From RFPI01 sp964470195 (GTDB taxonomy: Bacteria; Pseudomonadota; Gammaproteobacteria; Burkholderiales; Methylophilaceae), in the NCBI GenBank assembly GCA_964470195.1, contig CAYYBG010000016.1:1-43085 (forward strand): a stretch of DNA of 43,085 nt, in the 5' to 3' direction. A program made the translations under genes and the position numbers. Positions within the stretch are counted from its first letter, which is position 1; every line of letters starts with the position of its first letter. Positions 7,974 to 15,537 of the stretch are shown in pieces. The notes beneath the pieces were generated by a model. That model ran no database searches, was not told the DNA's origin, and worked only from the letters and a program-made list of their open reading frames with translations.

Positions 7974-8844
7974 AGGCATTATTCTTGCAGGGGGGTCAGG
8001 AAGTAGATTGTTTCCTGCAACTTTGGCTGTCTCTAAACAATTACTGCCAGTGTATGACAAACCAATGATCTATTATCCGCTGAGCACTTTAATGCTGGCT
8101 GGAATACGAGAGATATTAATTATCTCTACGCCACAAGACACACCAAGGTTTCAACAGATGCTAGGCGATGGCTCGCAATGGGGGCTATCTTTGCAATATG
8201 CCATTCAAGCCAAGCCAGATGGTCTTGCGCAGGCCTTCTTGATTGGTGAAAAGTTTATTCAGCAACATCCCTCCACATTAATCCTGGGCGATAATATTTT
8301 TTATGGTCATGATTTTAATTTGTTATTGAATGAAGCGGCTCAACACCATGATGGTGCTACAGTTTTTGCTTATCATGTGCATGATCCTGAGCGTTACGGT
8401 GTAGCAGAATTCAATGAGCGCAACCAAGTCGTTTCTATTGAGGAAAAGCCTGTGCAGGCAAAATCAAATTATGCGGTCACCGGTTTGTACTTCTATGATG
8501 GACAAGTGGTTGATATTGCTAAATCTCTCAAACCATCACCAAGAGGTGAGTTAGAGATTACTGATGTTAATAAAACCTATCTGCAACAAGGTCAGCTCAA
8601 TGTACAGGTGATGGGTAGAGGTTATGCTTGGTTAGACACTGGCACCCATGAAGCATTGATGGAGGCTGGACAATACATTGCTACCATCGAAAAGCGGCAA
8701 GGTTTAAAAGTGAGCTGCCCAGAGGAGATCGCCTATCGCCAAGGATGGATTGATGCCGTGCAACTTGAAACACTAGCAAACGCATTAAGCAAAAATGATT
8801 ATGGACAATACCTGCTGAGAATGCTTAAAGAGCGGGTGTATTAA
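7960..8844 (+). CDS. rfbA: glucose-1-phosphate thymidylyltransferase
   Basis: First step of dTDP-L-rhamnose synthesis, joining glucose 1-phosphate and dTTP; 294 aa. The nucleotidyltransferase signature GIILAGGSGSRLFPAT and the metal-binding Asp in LILGDNIFYGH are present, along with LEITDVNKTYL and RGYAWLDTGTHEALMEA, typical of RmlA. GGAGG-like purines (GCTGGAGGGG) occur about 10 bases upstream within the end of rfbD. Its terminal TAA overlaps the rfbC ATG by one base. Confidence 0.95.
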   Translation: MQARKGIILAGGSGSRLFPATLAVSKQLLPVYDKPMIYYPLSTLMLAGIREILIISTPQDTPRFQQMLGDGSQWGLSLQYAIQAKPDGLAQAFLIGEKFIQQHPSTLILGDNIFYGHDFNLLLNEAAQHHDGATVFAYHVHDPERYGVAEFNERNQVVSIEEKPVQAKSNYAVTGLYFYDGQVVDIAKSLKPSPRGELEITDVNKTYLQQGQLNVQVMGRGYAWLDTGTHEALMEAGQYIATIEKRQGLKVSCPEEIAYRQGWIDAVQLETLANALSKNDYGQYLLRMLKERVY

Positions 8845-9392
8845 TGCAATTTAGCGCACAGAAAATTAGCGATCTATTGGTAATTGAGCCTACCGTATAT
8901 GGAGACCAGAGAGGTTTTTTCTTTGAAAGTTATCAGCAACAAAAATTTGAGCAAGCCTTGGGTCGCTCAGTAAATTTTGTACAGGACAATCATAGTAAAT
9001 CTAGCCAATATGTTTTGCGCGGATTGCATTACCAACTTCCTCATCCTCAAGGAAAGCTTGTACGCGTCATTAGTGGTGAGATTTTAGATGTTGCAGTTGA
9101 CCTGCGACGCTCATCACCAACCTTCGCACAATCTGTTGGCGTCATATTGTCTGCCCAGAATAAAAAACAGTTATGGGTGCCCGAGGGTTTCGCCCATGGC
9201 TTTGTCACCTTGTCAGAATCTGCTGAGGTGCTTTATAAGGCGACAGACTTTTACCTTCCAGAATATGAGCAGGTCATCCTGTGGAATGATCCTGCTATCA
9301 ATATTGATTGGGGTCTGCCAATGATAGACCCCATTATTTCCAGCAAAGATGCCGCTGGATTGTTATTGAGTCAAGCTAAGCTTTTTGAATAA
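8844..9392 (+). CDS. rfbC: dTDP-4-dehydrorhamnose 3,5-epimerase
   Basis: Third step of dTDP-L-rhamnose synthesis, double epimerisation at C3 and C5; a 182-aa cupin-fold protein. Visible family blocks are GFFFESYQQQKF, VQDNHSKSS, the catalytic-base segment LRGLHYQ (His62), WVPEGFAHGFVTLS and the C-terminal ILWNDPAINIDW. The start overlaps the rfbA stop. A 56-base gap follows before the sugar transferase gene, in which I see no terminator. Confidence 0.95.
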   Translation: MQFSAQKISDLLVIEPTVYGDQRGFFFESYQQQKFEQALGRSVNFVQDNHSKSSQYVLRGLHYQLPHPQGKLVRVISGEILDVAVDLRRSSPTFAQSVGVILSAQNKKQLWVPEGFAHGFVTLSESAEVLYKATDFYLPEYEQVILWNDPAINIDWGLPMIDPIISSKDAAGLLLSQAKLFE

Positions 9393-9448
9393 ATACTTTC
9401 AAGAAAGCCGTTACTTAAAGCCATGATTAGACAATATAAGGGCGTTCA

Positions 9449-10714
9449 ATGACTATTTCTCGATTTAGCCTACAGGCAGCTTTTGTGATCCTCAGTTGTG
9501 TGATGATCATTTTTTTGCCAGTGCTTTTGTTGCCTATCAAGCATACTGTCCTTGATAATTTCTATGTCAAGACTATTCAGATCTCGACCTATACCAATCT
9601 GCTGGCTTTTATTAGTTGTTTAATCTTAATTTATCGCTTTGATAGATTCACAGGTAATTCCAAAATTAGCTCATCCATCAATATGTTATTAGGCAGCTAT
9701 TTTGCCTTGATGATGATGATATTTTTGTTGAGGTTGCCGTATTCCATTAAAACATTGGCAATTGGATTGATGATTGCTGCCATTCAATTAGCGCTGATGG
9801 TACGACTTAATCTCAATAAGAGCAGATTGACGCTTGCGCTTATTCCCTCTGGCTACTCACAACAATTCAAATCGATCAAACAACATCAATTTAGCGAGTT
9901 GTCAGAGACATGGATGCGCCAAGACAATTTGAGCGTTTTAAAAAATTACGATGGACTAGTCGTCGATTTTAGAAGTGGCGCTTTAAGCCAAGCTTGGGAG
10001 AGTTTTGTCGCACGTGCCGCTATTCACGGTATTCCAGTGTATAGCGCTCATCATTTGTATGAATCGATGACTGGTAGCGTGGATATCAAGCACTTAATGG
10101 AAAATAACCTCGGTGTATTAGCACCTTCTAAGTTATATATGATGCAAAAACGTTGCTTAGAGTCTTTGCTGATTATTATTTTTTCGCCCCTGATTATTCT
10201 GTTGTCCATCATCGTGGCATTGATGGTGACTTTTGATGGCTATGGTAAGGTGGTGTTTGTTCAAGAACGCATAGGCTTAGCAGGCAGAGTGTTTAAAATG
10301 TATAAGTTTCGTACCATGACCCCCTATGATCCAAGTAAACCTCAGAAACTCTCTGATGATCATCATCGTGTCACTCCTATTGGGGCTATTTTGCGTAAAT
10401 ATCGCTTAGATGAATTGCCGCAACTTTGGAATGTTTTAAAGGGCGAAATGAGCTTGATTGGACCAAGGCCTGAGACTGCCGTGCTGCATGCCGAATATGA
10501 AAAAAGTGTCCCTTTTTATGCCTATCGTTCCATTGTCAGGCCAGGAATTACTGGCTGGGCTCAAGTGATGCATGGATATACTTCGAACTCAGATCAAGCT
10601 GGGACTAAGTTGACCTATGATTTTTACTACATTAAACATTTTTCTTTTTGGCTAGACTTACTTATTGTATTCCGTACCATACGTGTCATCTTGAGTGGTT
10701 TTGGAGCGAGGTAA
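9449..10714 (+). CDS. polyprenyl-phosphate sugar-phosphate transferase (initiating)
   Basis: Bacterial sugar transferase, 421 aa, of the polyisoprenyl-phosphate hexose-1-phosphate transferase family (WbaP/WcaJ-like). Four N-terminal hydrophobic segments (about 10-30, 48-64, 78-96, 101-120) precede a poorly conserved soluble stretch, a membrane helix at about 236-262 and the catalytic domain: VQERIGLAGRVFKMYKFRTM, then LRKYRLDELPQLWN with the Asp-Glu pair (321-322), SLIGPRPE and RPGITGWAQV. Such enzymes attach the first sugar phosphate to undecaprenyl phosphate at the inner membrane. The sugar cannot be read from sequence. AAGGG lies six bases before the ATG. It follows the rhamnose genes, so a role in surface polysaccharide assembly is likely. 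Confidence 0.9.
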   Translation: MTISRFSLQAAFVILSCVMIIFLPVLLLPIKHTVLDNFYVKTIQISTYTNLLAFISCLILIYRFDRFTGNSKISSSINMLLGSYFALMMMIFLLRLPYSIKTLAIGLMIAAIQLALMVRLNLNKSRLTLALIPSGYSQQFKSIKQHQFSELSETWMRQDNLSVLKNYDGLVVDFRSGALSQAWESFVARAAIHGIPVYSAHHLYESMTGSVDIKHLMENNLGVLAPSKLYMMQKRCLESLLIIIFSPLIILLSIIVALMVTFDGYGKVVFVQERIGLAGRVFKMYKFRTMTPYDPSKPQKLSDDHHRVTPIGAILRKYRLDELPQLWNVLKGEMSLIGPRPETAVLHAEYEKSVPFYAYRSIVRPGITGWAQVMHGYTSNSDQAGTKLTYDFYYIKHFSFWLDLLIVFRTIRVILSGFGAR

Positions 10715-10721
10715 ATAAGCT

Positions 10722-11264
10722 ATGTCTGCATCATTGACGCCACAGCAAATATTAGCCAGTTCGGATGTGATTTTCACTGCACAACAAGTGCAACATGCCA
10801 TGGATGGATTGGCCCAACAAATCAACCACGATATGACGGACTGCCAACCTATATTATTGACCGTCATGGGAGGGGCTGTTTATTTCTCAGGACATTTACT
10901 TGCCAAGCTTGACTTTGCTATGCAGCTAGACTACTTACAAGCCAGCCGATATGGTCACCGCACCGATGGAGCGGATTTGATTTGGAAAGTTGATCCTCCG
11001 CAAGCCGTGCAGGGCAGGGTGGTGTTGGTATTAGATGATATTCTAGATCAAGGGATTACATTGGCAGCGATTAAACAAAAGTGTCTCGATATGGGCGCGC
11101 GTCAAGTCAAAATTGCGGTGTTATTTGAGAAGATTTTATCCGATATAAAGCCAGTACAAGCAGACTATGTCGGCTTGCAAGTTCCTGATCGCTACGTGTT
11201 TGGCTGTGGAATGGATGTATACGGATGGTGGAGAAATTTGGCTGAAGTAAGAGCGTTAAGATAA
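10722..11264 (+). CDS. hypoxanthine-guanine phosphoribosyltransferase
   Basis: Type I phosphoribosyltransferase, 180 aa, resembling the betaproteobacterial hypoxanthine-guanine enzymes. The PRPP-binding loop is VVLVLDDILDQGIT (residues 100-113) and the flexible-loop region contains QASRYGHRTDG. It would salvage hypoxanthine and guanine to IMP and GMP. It starts seven bases after the sugar transferase stop, so it is probably at the end of the same transcript, although the function is unrelated to polysaccharide. It converges with the YeeE/YedE gene, leaving only eight bases between stops and no clear terminator. Confidence 0.88.
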   Translation: MSASLTPQQILASSDVIFTAQQVQHAMDGLAQQINHDMTDCQPILLTVMGGAVYFSGHLLAKLDFAMQLDYLQASRYGHRTDGADLIWKVDPPQAVQGRVVLVLDDILDQGITLAAIKQKCLDMGARQVKIAVLFEKILSDIKPVQADYVGLQVPDRYVFGCGMDVYGWWRNLAEVRALR

Positions 11265-11272
11265 ATCTTGGG

Positions 11273-11689
11273 CTATTTTTTTTGCTGCAAAAATTGGAAG
11301 ATTGCCATGCCAGCCAGCATCGCTATTATAAAGTAAATAGCATTGACTTGTTTTAGACCCAATAATACAAGGGCAGGGCCTGGACATATTCCCACAAGTC
11401 CCCAACCTATACCAAATATCACACTACCAATTAATAGCGCTTGGTCGATTGGCTTTTTTTGGGGTAGCTTCATCTCATGGCCAAGCAAACTTCGTGATTG
11501 TTTTTTTGCCCATTGAAACGGTAATAATGCGACTGTAATCGCCCCCATCATGACTAAGGCCAGACTTGGATCCCATGCGCCTGTGATATCCAAAAAAGCC
11601 AATACTTTTTGTGGATTAGCCATTCCTGAAATCAGCAAACCTAACCCAAAAATCAAGCCAGATAATAGAGAAATAATGAATGTCAGCAT
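11273..11689 (-). CDS. YeeE/YedE-family (DUF6691) transporter subunit
   Basis: Small integral membrane protein of 138 aa, the second half of a two-gene YeeE/YedE transporter (PmpB-like). Segments: ISLLSGLIFGLGLLISGMANPQKV (helix plus the GMANPQKVLAFLD signature), a helix at about 42-60, GSVIFGIGWGLVGICPGPAL with the conserved Cys, and a C-terminal helix. Family members move sulfur-containing anions such as thiosulfate or sulfite, or otherwise supply sulfur; the actual substrate here is unknown. GAGGA four bases upstream supports the ATG. It follows its partner by seven bases. Confidence 0.82.
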   Translation of the reverse strand: MLTFIISLLSGLIFGLGLLISGMANPQKVLAFLDITGAWDPSLALVMMGAITVALLPFQWAKKQSRSLLGHEMKLPQKKPIDQALLIGSVIFGIGWGLVGICPGPALVLLGLKQVNAIYFIIAMLAGMAIFQFLQQKK

Positions 11690-11696
11690 ATCGTCC

Positions 11697-12122
11697 TCAA
11701 AAATGCCTGACTATAAAGACAGTGAGCATAGCGGAAAGCATAAACAGCACTACAGCGACAAATGATCGCCTAGACAAACGAGAAAGACCACATACCCCAT
11801 GACCACTGGTGCATCCCGCTCCCTTGGCTGTGCCATAGCCGACTAATAATCCAGCGGTGATTAACAAAGGGATGTGCTCAGTGATTTGTATCTGTATGGA
11901 TGGATACAGTGCAAAATAAAGAGTGGGTGATAACAGCAAGCCGATGATAAAACTCAACCCTCCAGCAATTTCTTTTTGTGCAGCAAAAAAAGTTTGTCTG
12001 ATTATTCCTGAAATACCAGTCACTCTGCCATTCAACAACAGCATAATGCTGGCAGCAAGACCAATCAATAAACCGCCTGCTAAAGAGGCTATAGGGGTAA
12101 ATTCACTCCAATTGATTTGCAT
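11697..12122 (-). CDS. YeeE/YedE-family transporter subunit
   Basis: Membrane protein of 141 aa, PmpA-like first half of a split YeeE/YedE transporter. About four hydrophobic segments are visible (10-32, 48-72, 82-100, 118-138). The signature GYGTAKGAGCTSGHGVCG carries two Cys expected to handle sulfur, and NGRVTGISGI is the family N-terminal motif. TsuA-type proteins of this superfamily take up thiosulfate, but the assignment of substrate would be inference. The two halves together would equal one full-length YeeE. Confidence 0.82.
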   Translation of the reverse strand: MQINWSEFTPIASLAGGLLIGLAASIMLLLNGRVTGISGIIRQTFFAAQKEIAGGLSFIIGLLLSPTLYFALYPSIQIQITEHIPLLITAGLLVGYGTAKGAGCTSGHGVCGLSRLSRRSFVAVVLFMLSAMLTVFIVRHF

Positions 12123-12136
12123 AGACTGAGCTCAGC

Positions 12137-12532
12137 TTAGTCGTCGTTATAAGGGAAACGCACATGCCCATAACGTACAATCAGGATAGCGAGTGCAATC
12201 AGAAGAATTGAACTCGATAGGGCAAACATTCTAAAGCCATCTAGCTCTTTAATATCCAATACCAAGAAGCGCGCTAAGGCGATAATGCCAATATATAAAG
12301 GATATCGCACTGGTAAGTTGCCTGAGCCAAGGTAATGATTGAGCATAGACATTACCTCTAGGTAAAGGAACAACATTAAGATATCACTGACCGCAATCGC
12401 TTTATTGCTCCAGATAGTGCCAATTTCTTGTGCGATACCAAATACTGTGGCTAAGGTAATCACCAGCAATACGATTTGTCCGATAGCCCCCATGATGAGT
12501 TGGGCGAATAGAGTAAAACGATTAGGTTTCAT
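12137..12532 (-). CDS. psiE: PsiE-family (phosphate-starvation-inducible E) membrane protein
   Basis: A 131-aa protein of the PsiE family with four predicted membrane helices. Conserved stretches are LFLYLEVMSMLNHYL and the RYPLYIGIIALARFLVLDIKE block. In E. coli psiE responds to PhoB and cAMP-CRP, but the biochemical role is not established. I prefer ATG 12532; a GTG at 12547 adds five residues but lacks a ribosome binding site. The gene lies 14 bases upstream of the YeeE/YedE pair, so the three are probably co-transcribed. No pho box could be recognised upstream. Confidence 0.8.
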   Translation of the reverse strand: MKPNRFTLFAQLIMGAIGQIVLLVITLATVFGIAQEIGTIWSNKAIAVSDILMLFLYLEVMSMLNHYLGSGNLPVRYPLYIGIIALARFLVLDIKELDGFRMFALSSSILLIALAILIVRYGHVRFPYNDD

Positions 12533-12600
12533 AAAGGTAGCTCGCACAGTTGACAGTTGTTTGATTATACCTCAGCGTCCAGACTTGCATCACGCATCAT

Positions 12601-12741
12601 TTATTTTGATTTTTTTTGCTTGCTCGCTTCATTTATTTTTTTATAAAAGTAGCCATAAATGACAGCCATGATGACAAACACCATCACCAGCGTCACCACA
12701 GACAATATGCCGACTGGGGTTTTGAATAGAATATCTAGCAT
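12601..12741 (-). CDS. DUF3149 small membrane protein
   Basis: Short gene encoding 46 aa, beginning MLDILFKTPVGILSVV and ending in a Lys-rich tail. One hydrophobic helix occupies about residues 10-32, followed by a basic C-terminus (YFYKKINEASKQKKSK), so an N-out/C-in single-pass inner-membrane protein is likely. The layout (LF-x-TPVG near the N-terminus, one helix, then YKKI) matches DUF3149 as I know it from betaproteobacteria. AAAGGAG lies six bases before the ATG. Function unknown. It lies between the tRNA-Asn gene and psiE on the same strand, and an inverted repeat overlaps its ribosome binding site. Confidence 0.78.
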   Translation of the reverse strand: MLDILFKTPVGILSVVTLVMVFVIMAVIYGYFYKKINEASKQKKSK

Positions 12742-12747
12742 GATGCA

Positions 12748-12776
12748 CTCCTTTACTGTTAAAACAACACAGTAAA
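12748..12776 (-). promoter_or_regulatory. inverted repeat overlapping the DUF3149 ribosome binding site
   Basis: TTTACTGT (12752-12759) and ACAGTAAA (12769-12776) are perfect 8-base inverted copies separated by nine bases. On the mRNA the 3' arm runs into AAAGGAG, so part of the Shine-Dalgarno sequence could be paired. It could act as a translational control hairpin or as a DNA operator; nothing in the sequence decides between them. Confidence 0.5.
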
Positions 12777-12831
12777 AATGCTAACCGGATTGGTCGCTTA
12801 AGTGATTGATATAACGCAAACACTAGAAAGA

Positions 12832-12857
12832 AAAATACCCGCCTAGGCGGGTATTTT
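12832..12857 (-). terminator. terminator after tRNA-Asn
   Basis: A perfect 26-base palindrome centred on CCTAGG (ACCCGCC/GGCGGGT core, flanked by A and T runs), starting six bases past the encoded CCA end of the tRNA. The T run follows in the minus direction, with A/T runs on both sides, so it may work in either direction. Confidence 0.85.
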
Positions 12858-12862
12858 AAACT

Positions 12863-12938
12863 TGGCTCCCCGAGCTGGGCTCGAACCAGCGACACACGGA
12901 TTAACAGTCCGTTGCTCTACCGACTGAGCTATCGGGGA
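12863..12938 (-). tRNA. tRNA-Asn (anticodon GUU)
   Basis: A 76-base cloverleaf read on the minus strand with the CCA end encoded. The acceptor arms TCCCCGA and TCGGGGA pair over seven bases, the T loop is GGTTCGAACCC-like and the D loop has AGTCGGTAGA. The anticodon GTT lies at 12903-12905 within ACTGTTAATC, correctly at positions 34-36. It has its own promoter and a terminator, so it is a solitary tRNA transcription unit. Confidence 0.97.
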
Positions 12939-12953
12939 ATCGGTGAAGGCGTG

Positions 12954-12982
12954 ATAATAAAGATTTGAGCCGTTTTGGTCAA
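12954..12982 (-). promoter_or_regulatory. promoter of tRNA-Asn
   Basis: On the minus strand TTGACC (12982-12977), a 17-base spacer and TATTAT (12959-12954) form a near-consensus sigma-70 promoter. It ends 15 bases before the mature tRNA, and CACGCC follows the -10 box, the GC-rich discriminator usual for stringently controlled stable-RNA promoters. Confidence 0.82.
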
Positions 12983-13017
12983 TAAGCAATCAGCGAAAAT
13001 GCGCAAATTTATTGCCA

Positions 13018-14223
13018 TTAGACGCTTAAAGCGCGTTCAATTCTATCCAAGGCGTTCTTTAAATTCTCCATTGAGGTAGCAAATGAAATACGGAAATAGC
13101 CCTCAGCGCCAAAGGCGCTACCTGGAACCACTGCTACACCGTATTCGTCCAGAAGATAGTCCGCCAGGGCAAGATCCGTTGTAGTGGCGATTTTTCCTTT
13201 GTTATACAAGTTAGCAATGGCTGCTCTAGCATCTGGGAAAGCATAAAAAGCGCCACCAGCTTTAATACATTTTAAACCTGGCATTTGGTTAAAGCGATTG
13301 ACAACAAACGCATGACGTTCAATAAAGGCCTGCACCATGGGTTGGATGCAGTCTTGAGGACCCTCTAGAGCAGCTTGCGCTGCAACTTGTGAAATTGAGG
13401 TGGGGTTAGAGGTGGATTGAGATTGTAAAATCTCCATCGCTTTGATAATTGCTTCAGGTCCTGCGGCATATCCTATGCGCCAGCCTGTCATTGAGTATGC
13501 TTTTGAGACACCATTTAATACGATACAGCGGTGTTTTAATTCTGGCGTTGCATTTAATATGTTGTAGAAAGGTTCTCCCGTCAGGTTGACATGCTCATAC
13601 ATGTCATCGGTAGCCACCAGCACATGCGGATGCTGTTTAAGTACTTCGCCCAATGCTTTTAATTCGTCTAGGGTGTATACCGAACCGGTTGGGTTGGAAG
13701 GCGAATTAATCATAAACAGCTTTGTTTTAGGCGTAATCGCGGCATGTAACTGTTCTGGTTTAAGTTTGAAATCTTGCTCTATACCGCACTCGATAATTAC
13801 CGGTACTGCACCAGCCACCATTCCAATATCAGCGTAAGACACCCAATAAGGGGCAGGCACCACAATTTCATCACCAGGATTTAGAACAGCGAGGGCTAAA
13901 TTAAAAATACACTGTTTGCCGCCTACGCCAACAATCACCTGTTTTTCACTGTAATCTAATTGATTATCGCGTTTGAATTTAGCCACAATGGCTTGTTTTA
14001 GACCAGCAATCCCTGCTACTGGGGTATATTTAGTAAAGCCATTATCAATGGCCTTCTTTGCTGCTTCTTTAATGTGTTGAGGCGTATCAAAATCAGGTTC
14101 TCCAGCGCCTAAGCCAATAATATCTTTGCCCTCAGCCTTGAGCCTGGCTGCTTTTGCCGTGACTGCTAAAGTGGGAGACTCTTTGATCGCTAAAACGCGT
14201 TGTGAAAGTGGCGTGCCTGACAT
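13018..14223 (-). CDS. class I pyridoxal-phosphate aminotransferase (aspartate-type)
   Basis: Fold-type I PLP aminotransferase of 401 aa, resembling the Igamma aspartate aminotransferases (Bacillus AspB-like) rather than E. coli AspC. Markers are GLGAGEPDFDTPQHI near residue 40, NSPSNPTGSVYT (Asn that contacts PLP), the PLP-binding Lys in VSKAYSMTGWRIGYAAGP, and FRISFA with the substrate-carboxylate Arg. Some relatives also use prephenate, so substrate range is open. AAGGA lies 12 bases before the ATG, a long spacing that is spanned by an inverted repeat. The gene is followed by the tRNA-Asn unit on the same strand. Confidence 0.88.
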   Translation of the reverse strand: MSGTPLSQRVLAIKESPTLAVTAKAARLKAEGKDIIGLGAGEPDFDTPQHIKEAAKKAIDNGFTKYTPVAGIAGLKQAIVAKFKRDNQLDYSEKQVIVGVGGKQCIFNLALAVLNPGDEIVVPAPYWVSYADIGMVAGAVPVIIECGIEQDFKLKPEQLHAAITPKTKLFMINSPSNPTGSVYTLDELKALGEVLKQHPHVLVATDDMYEHVNLTGEPFYNILNATPELKHRCIVLNGVSKAYSMTGWRIGYAAGPEAIIKAMEILQSQSTSNPTSISQVAAQAALEGPQDCIQPMVQAFIERHAFVVNRFNQMPGLKCIKAGGAFYAFPDARAAIANLYNKGKIATTTDLALADYLLDEYGVAVVPGSAFGAEGYFRISFATSMENLKNALDRIERALSV

Positions 14224-14224
14224 G

Positions 14225-14281
14225 ACGGGTTGCTATCCTTGTTAGGAGAAATTAAACCCGTAATTTTACTCATAAAATTAC
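14225..14281 (-). promoter_or_regulatory. two inverted repeats in the aminotransferase leader
   Basis: GTAATTTTA (14260-14268) and TAAAATTAC (14273-14281) form a perfect 9-base inverted repeat with a 4-base loop. ACGGGTT/AACCCGT arms (14255-14261 and 14225-14231) enclose the AAGGA ribosome binding site, and the inner arm ends two bases before the ATG. The two structures share two bases, so they partly exclude each other. Neither has a T run suited to termination. Regulatory function is inference. Confidence 0.5.
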
Positions 14282-14314
14282 TTGTGAGAAACAGCCTAAG
14301 AAGAATAAAAAGCC

Positions 14315-15379
14315 TCAACAATCAGATTTGCAAGACGCCTGTTTGGACAATTGTTCAGCAAGGTCACTATCCAATGCTGTCAATTGCTTTTGCAAGCTCT
14401 CAAATTCGCTTGTGTCGCCATGCTCTGCAGCATTAAGCCCTAAACGATAAAGCGCTTCGGTATGTTGAGGGTTTAACTGAAGCACTTTATGGTAGGCTTC
14501 AAGAGCTGGTTCTAATTGCTTTGTCATTTCTTGCGCATAGGCTAATTCGTACCATGCTTCGCTATTATTAGGTTCGGCCTTCACCCAACGCTGCGCCACA
14601 GTGTATAAATCATCCCACTTGGCATTTATTTCATACGGAACCACTTGCATAAAGAAAGGCTTATCCTCATCTTTTTCTTCCCAAAAAGCTTTGCCAGTAA
14701 TTGGGAAATGCGTCTCAACAGGAAGTTTTTCTACTTGCTTTAACCACTCAATGGGTAGTGCGAAAAAATAAGCATTTCGTCCAGGAGATTTGAATGTGTT
14801 AATACCAATCAGCTTGCCTTGCTCGTCAAACATCCCGCTTCCACTGGCTCCCATGCTGAATCTGGCAGTGCCACTGATAATCATGCCATCATGGTATGGA
14901 TATACAGCACGAATTTTTCCTATGCCTGTGAGCGGTGATGGATTAGCGCTGGAGTGACCAATGCTAACGATGGGAGTGCCTTTTGCTAGTTGGCTGACTG
15001 AACCGATGACAGCCGGTTTATAAGGCAGATTTTCAACACTCACTAGGCACAAATCGTGATAGCGGTCGGCCTGTACAGAGGTAATTGTGAATGTGTCTTC
15101 ACCTCGTGCAACCCAAGGCTCTTTAGTCTGGCGCATGATATGACAATTGGTGAGTACTTTATTTTTTTCAACCACCACACCAGAACCATAGGCCATATTC
15201 CCGTCAGTGGTGTAACCTTTAATCATGACGATGGCAAGAAATGAATCAAATAACTTTTCCTTGTCATAAGCGTGCGCATGACTTGGTAGCATATTTGCCA
15301 ACATAAATCCCAGTAAATAACACATCATTATTAACTGACGGCTGAATATGGCAGAGTAGACAAATGCAACGCTTCTCAT
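14315..15379 (-). CDS. exported trypsin-like serine protease with TPR repeats
   Basis: A 354-aa protein with an N-terminal export signal (hydrophobic about 13-31, likely cleavage after A-H-A near residue 37). A chymotrypsin-fold domain at about 45-215 carries His80 (LTNCHI), Asp109 (RYHDLCLV) and Ser179 in GASGSG, a complete triad as in HtrA-like or S1/S1C proteases; no PDZ domain is seen. Residues about 255-335 contain two or more TPR-like repeats (NSEAWYELAYAQ, HTEALYRLGLNAA). Paired Cys at the C-terminus (C350, C354) may be modified or bonded. AGGAAG six bases upstream supports the ATG. Likely periplasmic; substrate unknown. It sits between the aminotransferase and uvrB. Confidence 0.82.
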   Translation of the reverse strand: MRSVAFVYSAIFSRQLIMMCYLLGFMLANMLPSHAHAYDKEKLFDSFLAIVMIKGYTTDGNMAYGSGVVVEKNKVLTNCHIMRQTKEPWVARGEDTFTITSVQADRYHDLCLVSVENLPYKPAVIGSVSQLAKGTPIVSIGHSSANPSPLTGIGKIRAVYPYHDGMIISGTARFSMGASGSGMFDEQGKLIGINTFKSPGRNAYFFALPIEWLKQVEKLPVETHFPITGKAFWEEKDEDKPFFMQVVPYEINAKWDDLYTVAQRWVKAEPNNSEAWYELAYAQEMTKQLEPALEAYHKVLQLNPQHTEALYRLGLNAAEHGDTSEFESLQKQLTALDSDLAEQLSKQASCKSDC

Positions 15380-15537
15380 AAAACACTTCCTAGAAAAAGT
15401 TCAAGTCGAAAAAAAAAGTCATCTAAATGACAATGGTTATAAACATAAAGTTCGGATAAGCGATGAGATGATTGACAAAGTGAATGAAAATTATTGATTG
15501 CCTGATAAAATCTTGGCTTATTCAAACGAGGTGATGC

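Noticed and set aside
12641..12895. 84-residue minus-strand frame
   Set aside because: It runs across the tRNA gene and terminator and is out of frame with the better-supported 46-residue DUF3149 gene.
15409..15431. Small hairpin with nine T in the protease leader as an attenuator
   Set aside because: GTCAT/ATGAC gives only five weak base pairs, too little for a credible terminator.
15432..15537. LexA-controlled promoter for uvrB
   Set aside because: No CTGT-N8-ACAG-type box is found, and TTGACA at 15472 lacks a good -10.
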